This document shows positions 5,108-10,285 of a DNA stretch of 10,285 nucleotides, piece by piece. This stretch comes from CAYLPU01 sp964385635 (lineage in GTDB: Bacteria; Chloroflexota; Anaerolineae; B4-G1). The DNA lies in assembly GCA_964385635.1 (NCBI GenBank), contig CAYLPU010000143.1, forward strand, positions 1 to 10,285, given 5' to 3'. Positions within the stretch are counted from its first letter, which is position 1. The number at the start of each line of letters is the position of its first letter. The notes under the pieces are model-generated. The model was not told where the DNA came from. It saw only the letters and a list, made by a program, of their open reading frames with translations, and made no database searches. The position numbers and the translations under genes are program-made.

Positions 5108-6385
5108 ATGATCCCTCTGCTCGAAGACAAGCGCATCCTCCTGGGCGTCACCGGAGGCATCTCCGTCTATAAGGTCTGCGCGTTGGCCAGCCACCTGACC
5201 CAGGCGGGAGCCCAGGTGGATGTGGTGATGACGGAAGCGGCGACCCGCTTCGTCACGCCGCTGACCTTCGAGGCGCTGACCGGCCGGGTCGCGTATACCG
5301 ATATGTGGCACACATCTGGGCCTGCCATGGTCGGAGCCGAAGGGGAGGGCTTGCCCACTCACATCGCCCACGTGGGGCTGGCCCATGCCGCCGACCTGCT
5401 GGTGATCGCCCCAGCCACCGCCAACACCCTGGCGAAACTGGCGGCGGGCCTGGCCGACAACCTCCTCACCACCCTGGCCCTGGCCGCCTCCTGCCCGGTG
5501 CTGGCGGTCCCGGCGATGGACGCCGGGATGTGGAGCCACCCTGCCACCCAGGCCAACGTCACTGCGTTGCGAGATCGGGGTGTGTGCTTCGCCGGGCCGG
5601 TCTGCGGGAGAATGGCCTCAGGCCTCGAGGGAGAGGGCCGGATGATGGAGCCCGACGAAATCCTGGGCCACATTCGTCGTGTCTTGGGCCGGGAGGGGTC
5701 CCTGGTCGGGCAGAGGGTCGTCGTCACCGCCGGCCCTACCCGTGAGCCACTCGACCCGGTCCGCTTCCTCAGCAACCCCTCCTCCGGCCGGCAGGGGTTA
5801 GCGCTGGCCCAGGCCGCCCTCGACCTGGGTGCATCCACAACGCTCATCGCTGGCCCTATCGCGTTCCCCACCCCCGTCGGCGCAGAGCGTGTGGACGTCA
5901 CCGCTGCCCAGGAGATGCACGACGCTGTGGTCTCCGCTGTGGAAGGGGCCGATGTGTTGCTGATGGCTGCCGCCGTGGCCGACTACCGCCCGCCCGCCGC
6001 TACCTCGCAGAAGATCAAGAAGGGAGAGGATGACCTGACCCTGCGGCTGGTCCGCACCCCGGACATCCTCTCCGCCGTCGCCAAACGGCGAGCCGAGACC
6101 GGCTTCCCGCGCGTCGTGGCCGGCTTCGCCGCCGAAAGCGAAGACCTGGTGGAGAACGGTCGCGCCAAGTTGGTGGCCAAGAACCTGGACCTCATCGTCG
6201 CCAACGACATCACTGCCCACGATGCGGGTTTCGCCGTGGAGACCAACCGGGTGGTGCTGATTGGACGGGACGGAAGCGTGGAGGAACTACCGCTGATGCC
6301 CAAATCCGCCGTCGCCGAGGCCATCCTCGATCGCCTGCTCCCCCTGCTAGCCAGCCAGCCAACCAACCTATCTACCAGCCTATGA
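5108..6385 (+). CDS. coaBC: Bifunctional phosphopantothenoylcysteine decarboxylase / phosphopantothenate-cysteine ligase
   Basis: CoaBC joins cysteine to 4'-phosphopantothenate using CTP (CoaB) and decarboxylates the product to 4'-phosphopantetheine (CoaC, FMN). I choose ATG 5108 (425 aa), with AAGGTGG 7 nt upstream; a GTG at 5081 overlapping the coaX stop has no ribosome site. CoaC half: GVTGGISVYK (13-22), the active His in HVGLAH (His88), APATANTLAKLAAG, PAMDAGMW and ASGLEGEGRM. CoaB half: VTAGPTREPLDPVRFLSNPSSG (from about 207), AAAVADYRP, KIKK and NDI. Aligned with E. coli Dfp, Asn125 of PXMNXXMW is Asp138 here and Cys158 of ACGxxGxGRM is Ser171, with a Cys at 166 instead. Variants of this kind may be normal in some phyla. 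The tail runs into a tetranucleotide-like repeat (6348-6381). It lies 23 bp after coaX and overlaps the next gene by ATGA. Confidence 0.95.
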   Translation: MIPLLEDKRILLGVTGGISVYKVCALASHLTQAGAQVDVVMTEAATRFVTPLTFEALTGRVAYTDMWHTSGPAMVGAEGEGLPTHIAHVGLAHAADLLVIAPATANTLAKLAAGLADNLLTTLALAASCPVLAVPAMDAGMWSHPATQANVTALRDRGVCFAGPVCGRMASGLEGEGRMMEPDEILGHIRRVLGREGSLVGQRVVVTAGPTREPLDPVRFLSNPSSGRQGLALAQAALDLGASTTLIAGPIAFPTPVGAERVDVTAAQEMHDAVVSAVEGADVLLMAAAVADYRPPAATSQKIKKGEDDLTLRLVRTPDILSAVAKRRAETGFPRVVAGFAAESEDLVENGRAKLVAKNLDLIVANDITAHDAGFAVETNRVVLIGRDGSVEELPLMPKSAVAEAILDRLLPLLASQPTNLSTSL

Positions 6386-7407
6386 AAGAGACCACTACGG
6401 CCCAATCCATCCCTGACAACAGCGCCGCCGCCCTGGGCATCCTCCTCTGCTTCCTGCCACTGCTGTTGGCCGCCTGCGTTCCCCCGACCGCCACGCCGGA
6501 GCGGCTTCCCACCCGCGCCATCACTCCCATTCCCTCCACTCCTACCCCGTTCCCCATTGGTGCAACCACCTACTACGCGGAGGGTCTGGCCCGCCAGGGG
6601 GCGGGCGACACTGAGGGCGCGGTACAATCCTTCACCTGGGCCATCCAACTGGCACCCGACTTCGCGCTGGCCTACGTCGCGCGCGGCACTGCCTACCTGG
6701 CACAGGGAAAACTCCACCGGGCGCTGGCCGACGCCGACACCGCGCTGGAGGTCGACCCCGCCAGTGCCGCTGCCTACGCGCTGCGCGGCGAGACGCTGCG
6801 CCTTCTGGGCCGCGCCCGCCCAGCGCTGGAAGCGTTCGACCAGGCCCTGGCCTTGGACCCTACCCTGAAGACGGAGACCTTCCGCTCCCGCTGGCTGGCC
6901 GCTCGCACAGCCCATTATGCTAGCCGCCTGCTGGCGCTCAGCCGTGAATACACCGATTTCTACCCCGGCGACCCTCTGAGACACTACTACCGTGGCTGGG
7001 CGCTCATCGAATTGGGCACACCAGGTGTCGCCATTGATACGCTGGTGGAGGGAATCGAGGCCACTCCCGACCCGCCCGCCTTACTCTGGTTCACGCTGGG
7101 CCAGGCCTACGTAGCGAACCACTCCTGGCAGGAGGCAACCACCTCTCTCGAGACCGCACGCACGCTGGTGCAGGCTGGCGACACCAGTCTGGCTATCCAC
7201 TCCGACCAGCCCATCGCCGACCTCTTCGGCGCGCTGGGGCAGGCCTACCTGGGTGCCGGGCGCTGCGTGGACGCCGAGACGGTGTTGGAGTATGCCATTG
7301 CTGTTGGCGCTCCGGCCTCGGAGTACGCCGCCGCGTTGGAGGAGGCGCGTCTTTGCCAGACCCCCACTCCTACGGCCACGCCCTACCTCACCGTGACGCC
7401 GGGGTGA
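6382..7407 (+). CDS. TPR-repeat lipoprotein, third gene of the coaX operon
   Basis: The 341-aa product has a signal segment (15-31) ending in lipobox L-A-A-C (Cys32), a Pro/Thr spacer (34-60), and at least three clear TPR units at about 61-94, 95-128 and 129-162 with the family pattern A..ALxLDP. Further, more divergent TPR-like helices lie at about 199-230, 233-262 and 281-309, and a second TPTPTATP tail ends the protein. TPR arrays bind other proteins; the partner is unknown. The start ATG overlaps the coaBC stop (ATGA), so translation is probably coupled. There is no functional reason it should join CoA synthesis, so co-transcription may reflect dosage rather than pathway. Confidence 0.85.
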   Translation: MKETTTAQSIPDNSAAALGILLCFLPLLLAACVPPTATPERLPTRAITPIPSTPTPFPIGATTYYAEGLARQGAGDTEGAVQSFTWAIQLAPDFALAYVARGTAYLAQGKLHRALADADTALEVDPASAAAYALRGETLRLLGRARPALEAFDQALALDPTLKTETFRSRWLAARTAHYASRLLALSREYTDFYPGDPLRHYYRGWALIELGTPGVAIDTLVEGIEATPDPPALLWFTLGQAYVANHSWQEATTSLETARTLVQAGDTSLAIHSDQPIADLFGALGQAYLGAGRCVDAETVLEYAIAVGAPASEYAAALEEARLCQTPTPTATPYLTVTPG

Positions 7408-7417
7408 GACGGCGTCA
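7394..7417. other. Stem-loop spanning the TPR gene stop codon
   Basis: TGACGCC (7394-7400) and GGCGTCA (7411-7417) form a 7-bp stem around a 10-base loop holding the TGA stop (7405-7407). No U-tract follows, so an intrinsic terminator is only weakly supported; an RNA 3'-end stabilising hairpin is equally possible. Confidence 0.35.
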
Positions 7418-7495
7418 GCATTGGGCCAGCAACTCGAAGTGCCGCGCCCGGCTCATACCAGCGGTGCGCATATTGTTCCGAATGATGGAGCAAGG

Positions 7496-7648
7496 GTATC
7501 CTCTCAAAAAGTTGGGGGAATTGATGAGACCAAGATTACCACGGATAGGGAAATACACGATAGTGTCTGCCCTATCGTCTGCGGTGGTCTTTATCGTGTA
7601 TTTCTGCATCCGGGGTAATCCTGCTGCCCCAAAATATTGAGAGGATAC
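7496..7648. mobile_element. 153-bp palindromic MITE with 12-bp terminal inverted repeats and 8-bp target duplication
   Basis: The ends GTATCCTCTCAA (7496-7507) and TTGAGAGGATAC (7637-7648) are perfect inverted copies, flanked by the direct repeat GAGCAAGG (7488-7495 and 7649-7656). The element folds on itself almost completely. A second perfect 13-bp inverted repeat, GAAATACACGATA (7550-7562) with 7592-7604, surrounds a 29-base centre. Between the two pairs the arms also match (GATTACC, CGGAT), with 10 bases extra on the left. No transposase is encoded, so movement must depend on one elsewhere. The 8-bp duplication limits the parent to families that generate 8-bp repeats. As RNA it would form a long hairpin downstream of the TPR gene. 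Confidence 0.85.
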
Positions 7649-7844
7649 GAGCAAGGGACTTTTCGAAGGAAAGTTGCCGGATGTTCACACTGAACATCGG
7701 CGAGAACATCAATGATTGAGAAATGTCGTATCCGGCTTCGGACAGAATCTCTGAAAGCGTGCCCGTCTATGGCAGCCCGCCCGCTTTTGCTCCGTGTCCT
7801 CTATCCTTCGACTAGCGCCCAATAGTTGGCAAAGACTGGCTTGC
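7649..7844. other. Intergenic, possible coding relic
   Basis: If the 153-bp element and one target copy are removed, the flanks join into frames that stay open across the site on both strands. The minus-strand frame ending at 7415 reads CSIIRNNMRTAGMSRARHFELLAQ, with G/C-rich third positions. I do not recognise it. It may be an eroded gene, or chance. The stretch also holds the hairpin at 7680-7698. Confidence 0.25.
7680..7698. other. 8-bp perfect hairpin
   Basis: GATGTTCA, loop CAC, TGAACATC. With one bulged base the stem can extend by GCC/GGC. No U-tract follows. Role unknown: dyad operator or RNA hairpin. Confidence 0.35.
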
Positions 7845-8537
7845 CTAGTAGGAACAGGTGCCCGAAGGTGGGTTGGCATAGCCCAGATATTCCTGGTCTT
7901 GTCCAGGACTGTCTTGATATTGATTCAAATCGCGTAGTTGATACCAGAGCGCATTACGCGCCTGGCTATCAAAGGGCTCCCAGTCATAATCTGCTTGGGT
8001 CTTATACCCAATTCCAGAACCGCAGGTACATCGCACTTGGTCGGGAAGGGGAATATCCCATCTTGTGAAGGTGTCAACAGCCCCCGGCGCAACAGGGGAG
8101 GCGAACAATCTCTTGTGAAGCCGCATTTGTAAGTCAATCATCTCAGAGTGAGTGATAGCCCTGTAGGAAAAGGTTATGTCCACAACTAGTCGAACACGTC
8201 CAGTGGGAAGAGTTTCTTCAATTTGGCAATACAAATCTGTTGGCTTGTGGTGCGCAACATCATTTTGCACAATCCGACAATAGGACTCTTCCAAGTTCGA
8301 TTCATCGAAGGGAACCGGAGTAGGCGCTGGCGTATAAGTGGGCCTCGGTGTCTTGGTGGGTGAGGGCGTCGGAGTCCAGGTCGGGATAGGTGTTGCACTG
8401 GGGATAGGTGTTGCGGTAGGCGTCACCTGAGAAATAGGCAACTGCTGGTCACCACCTCTCATAGTTGTAAGTACAACGAGTCCTAATCCACAGAATACAA
8501 ATACCACCAAGATTCCCAACACAATAAGTAAGGGCAA
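7845..8537 (-). CDS. Membrane-anchored protein with Pro/Thr spacer and Cys-containing extracytoplasmic domain; N-terminus probably frameshifted
   Basis: In this frame (230 aa from TTG 8537) a hydrophobic anchor (2-24) is followed by MRGGDQQ, a Thr/Pro spacer (39-77) and a domain of about 150 residues with Cys at 87, 104, 170, 172 and 228, including RCTCGSG. I recognise no family. The domain probably lies outside the membrane, and the cysteines could be paired. The best start is out of frame. ATG 8553 has GGGAGGTG 5 nt upstream and reads MSKSQ, but is 16 nt from TTG 8537, so one extra base between CAG and TTG would break the natural start. Removing one base gives MSKSQ joined to LPLLIVLG. It may be a real mutation, a sequencing indel or use of a weak internal start. 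Confidence 0.6.
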   Translation of the reverse strand: MPLLIVLGILVVFVFCGLGLVVLTTMRGGDQQLPISQVTPTATPIPSATPIPTWTPTPSPTKTPRPTYTPAPTPVPFDESNLEESYCRIVQNDVAHHKPTDLYCQIEETLPTGRVRLVVDITFSYRAITHSEMIDLQMRLHKRLFASPVAPGAVDTFTRWDIPLPDQVRCTCGSGIGYKTQADYDWEPFDSQARNALWYQLRDLNQYQDSPGQDQEYLGYANPPSGTCSY

Positions 8538-8558
8538 TCTGTGACTTGCTCATAATAG

Positions 8559-8566
8559 CACCTCCC
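8559..8566 (-). promoter_or_regulatory. Shine-Dalgarno GGGAGGTG ahead of out-of-frame ATG 8553
   Basis: GGGAGGTG lies 5 nt before ATG 8553-8551 on the minus strand. It is the best ribosome site in the region, yet its ATG frame ends after 34 codons, while the long frame differs by one base. No comparable site precedes TTG 8537. Confidence 0.55.
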
Positions 8567-8613
8567 ATTCCCGTCCCTGTTCCTTGCCACAGGTGATGCA
8601 CCCACCAATGTTG

Positions 8614-8895
8614 TCAGTTGTTGCTCATCCACAGCACAGCCCGCTTGTCCCCGATGCGCTCAGTATCTCCTCTGCTACCCACGACGGCGCAGCCTCCACG
8701 ATCTCCCGCAGACGCCGTTATGTAGGCTGCCTGGAGCAACCCGGCCATAGCTCGCTCAAACCAGTCTGACGGCTCAATCGTGCCCAGGGTCTCGATTGTG
8801 CGGACGAGGGCTTTGCCTTGTGCTATGATGCGTTCGGTGTGGTCGGGGGCGTTCATTGCTTGTTGCTGTGCTATCTCTTTCAGAAAGCCGGGCAA
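8614..8895 (-). CDS. Hypothetical protein, about 93 aa
   Basis: The product is mixed helical in character (FLKEIAQQQAMNAPDHTER, GKALVRTIETLGTIEPSDWF, RAMAGLLQAAYITASAG) with natural-looking composition, so I take it as a real gene or gene fragment, but I recognise no family. The start is uncertain. TTG 8895 has no clear ribosome site, ATG 8856 would remove 13 residues, and the frame continues upstream for nine more plausible codons to a stop at 8928-8926. It lies 77 bp downstream of the HNH gene on the same strand and could share its transcript. It may be the C-terminal remnant of a longer protein. Confidence 0.45.
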   Translation of the reverse strand: MPGFLKEIAQQQAMNAPDHTERIIAQGKALVRTIETLGTIEPSDWFERAMAGLLQAAYITASAGDRGGCAVVGSRGDTERIGDKRAVLWMSNN

Positions 8896-8972
8896 AGTGA
8901 TAAGAAGATTGGTCTCTTCAATGGTTCAAGGACGACCAGTGCCGCTAGGCCGCTAATTGCCTCGATATCGCC

Positions 8973-10285
8973 TCATCCTCGCAACGTCCCTGGTGGCAAG
9001 AGTGTCGTCCCCGCTTCTTTGGGCGTGCGCCCGCCCTTCTTGAGGTTGCACTTGGCGCAAGTAGTCACTAGGTTCTCAATCGTCGAGCGCCCGCCCTGGC
9101 TTACTGGCATCACATGATCCAGGTGAAGGGTCATCGCCCGCCGTCCGCAATAGCGGCAGATTCCCTGGTCCCGGTCGAGCGCTGCTCGTCGCATCCAGTC
9201 AGGGATCGGCTCCCGCTCGCCCGGAATCGCCTTAATCTCCGCAGGGATCGGTGCCCGAGCCACTGGAATCGGCTCGGGCAGCCCCAGGCTTATCTCTGCC
9301 ATGATCGCTTCCATTTCCGCACTGGCCGCTTCCTTCTGCGCCCCGATTGCCTCCATCTGAGCTGCGATCGCTTCCATCTGCACCCCGATTGCCCCCAGCT
9401 GGGCACCAATCGCGTTCAGTCGGGGTTGCATCCAGTCTCGCACTTTGTCAATAATGTCAGCCCCAGACGCGACACGAAGATCTTGTATATCCTCGATTAT
9501 GAAGCCAAGTCCAAGCATTTGGTCTTCAACTTCGGCCGTGGTGAGCGGCTGCTCGGCCTTAATGTGGCCGTCCATCCACCTGCCCAAGGCTACATACGTG
9601 TCCCCTTGTTGCTTTAGCTCATCCCCATGTCGCCGCAGTCCGTCGGACTGTCGGTGCAGCTCGTCAGACTGTTTGTGATACCGGTTCATCGCTCTTATCT
9701 GTACCGCCAAGCTAACGTGCTGGTCAAATGGCTGGAGTCCCATTTGCTGTACCAGTATCATCGTTTCGACTTCATCGACTGTGTAACACTTGTCACCCCA
9801 ATAGAATTCGTTCTCAAACATCCACAAAGTTCTACCCTTTTTCTTGCTTCTCATAACCACCACGGGAGTCTCTTCCTGAAGTTGCAGCAGTTTCCGATAC
9901 TTCTCCCGACTCATCCCAGATCTTGTTCGGAGCTTTCCACTGTGAAAGCGATACTTAGGGAATAAGAACCCAGTTTTGACGAACCTGCCTCTGGTATCCT
10001 TTCTAGGCACAACCCATTGCGCTTGCGCGGGGGTAGGCTCAGGTACGGGGGGGGACATAGCATCAATTCCTGCTGGCTCAGGTTGGGCTTCGCCCCGGTT
10101 TGGATTGATGATTTCCAGGGCTCTTTCCAGGCAGTACAACCTAATTCCGTCAGTTTCAACGGCACCAGACAGCCAGAACCATGCTTGCTCACTATGCGGA
10201 TTTTGTATCTTCTCAATAATCTGGGGCAAAACGGGAACCTTGGCGCGTATTTCCACGTCTATATTGTATAGTCTGAAACAGGAAG
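8973..10285 (-). CDS. HNH endonuclease with two coiled-coil-like heptad blocks; 5' end open at the window edge
   Basis: Numbering runs from GTG 10256 (427 aa), but the frame stays open to the right edge and that GTG lacks a ribosome site, so the true start is probably outside. Residues 22-56 (EQAWFWLSGAVET...RLYCLERALEIINP) resemble a TPR-like helix pair. A Pro-rich linker (57-80) is followed by a region with RTLWMFENEFYW and YTVDEVETMI, a segment I associate with small HNH proteins. Residues 194-221 are four heptads (HKQSDEL, HRQSDGL, RRHGDEL, KQQGDTY). Residues 283-322 are five to six heptads (IGAQLGA, IGVQMEA, IAAQMEA and so on). The C-terminal HNH domain has CRYC (367-370), LHLDHVMPVSQGG (377-389), Asn395 and CAKCN (400-404), with all metal-binding and catalytic positions intact. 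It should be a metal-dependent DNA nuclease; its target is unknown. Confidence 0.8.
   Translation of the reverse strand, partial: SCFRLYNIDVEIRAKVPVLPQIIEKIQNPHSEQAWFWLSGAVETDGIRLYCLERALEIINPNRGEAQPEPAGIDAMSPPVPEPTPAQAQWVVPRKDTRGRFVKTGFLFPKYRFHSGKLRTRSGMSREKYRKLLQLQEETPVVVMRSKKKGRTLWMFENEFYWGDKCYTVDEVETMILVQQMGLQPFDQHVSLAVQIRAMNRYHKQSDELHRQSDGLRRHGDELKQQGDTYVALGRWMDGHIKAEQPLTTAEVEDQMLGLGFIIEDIQDLRVASGADIIDKVRDWMQPRLNAIGAQLGAIGVQMEAIAAQMEAIGAQKEAASAEMEAIMAEISLGLPEPIPVARAPIPAEIKAIPGEREPIPDWMRRAALDRDQGICRYCGRRAMTLHLDHVMPVSQGGRSTIENLVTTCAKCNLKKGGRTPKEAGTTLLPPGTLRG
9291..9410 (-). repeat. 21-bp-period repeats encoding IGAQxEA heptads
   Basis: Five to six degenerate 21-bp units in the HNH gene encode consecutive heptads with Ile/Met at regular positions (IGAQLGA, IGVQMEA, IAAQMEA, IGAQKEA, ASAEMEA, IMAEI). 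The pattern suits a long helix or coiled coil. DNA units share strings such as ATCGCTTCCAT on the plus strand, which points to tandem duplication. Confidence 0.7.
9594..9677 (-). repeat. Four 21-bp units encoding polar heptads (xxQSDEL)
   Basis: Four consecutive seven-residue units, HKQSDEL, HRQSDGL, RRHGDEL and KQQGDTY, lie upstream of the second heptad block. They are more hydrophilic than that block and differ in sequence, so the two arrays expanded separately. Confidence 0.65.

Noticed and set aside
5983..6984. 333-aa minus-strand frame across coaBC and the TPR gene
   Set aside because: It spans two well-supported plus-strand genes and is low-complexity Gly/Arg/Gln-rich, so it is a G+C-driven shadow.
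7353..7640. 95-aa plus-strand frame ending inside the MITE
   Set aside because: It overlaps the TPR gene end and its C-terminal half is translation of the palindromic element.

Overview
The window looks like a piece of a high-GC bacterial chromosome, most likely Chloroflexota (Anaerolineae-like). This is inferred from style: several exported proteins carry long Pro/Thr-rich spacers (TPTPTP type) behind a lipobox or single membrane anchor, there is a LysM-CAP lipoprotein, and the pantothenate kinase is type III. No rRNA, tRNA or CRISPR array was seen.

Left flank (1 to about 2050, visibly less GC-rich than the centre): two minus-strand genes encode exported proteins that stop within or just after a proprotein-convertase (furin/kexin, peptidase S8) pro-domain, with no protease domain following. 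Around them lie a 146-bp MITE-like element (648-793), a separate 12-bp inverted repeat (570-637), a strong hairpin (1584-1612) and an array of four 18-bp direct repeats at 23-24 bp spacing (1816-1904) that resembles the multi-repeat end of an IS21-type element without its transposase.

Centre (2052 to 7407): a good sigma70-type promoter (2052-2079) precedes a LysM-LysM-CAP lipoprotein. Next come a 10-bp tandem repeat and an EamA-family (DMT) transporter broken by an internal deletion and frameshift. A second strong promoter (4192-4219), overlapping the end of that pseudogene, drives an apparent operon: coaX (type III pantothenate kinase), coaBC (PPC synthetase/decarboxylase) and a TPR lipoprotein overlapping coaBC by ATGA. 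CoaX and CoaBC together catalyse the first three steps of coenzyme A synthesis from pantothenate. CoaBC carries Asp and Ser at two positions that are Asn and Cys in the E. coli decarboxylase.

Right flank (7408 to 10285): a 153-bp palindromic MITE with perfect 12-bp terminal repeats and an 8-bp target duplication has inserted downstream of the TPR gene. Three minus-strand genes follow: a membrane-anchored Pro/Thr-spacer protein whose best ribosome site and start codon are one base out of frame, an unrecognised ~93-aa protein, and a long HNH endonuclease containing two separate blocks of seven-residue repeats, still open at the right edge.

I found no complete new defence or mobile system. The best leads are the orphan pro-domains, the two small non-autonomous elements, the IS21-like repeat array and the coiled-coil HNH protein.
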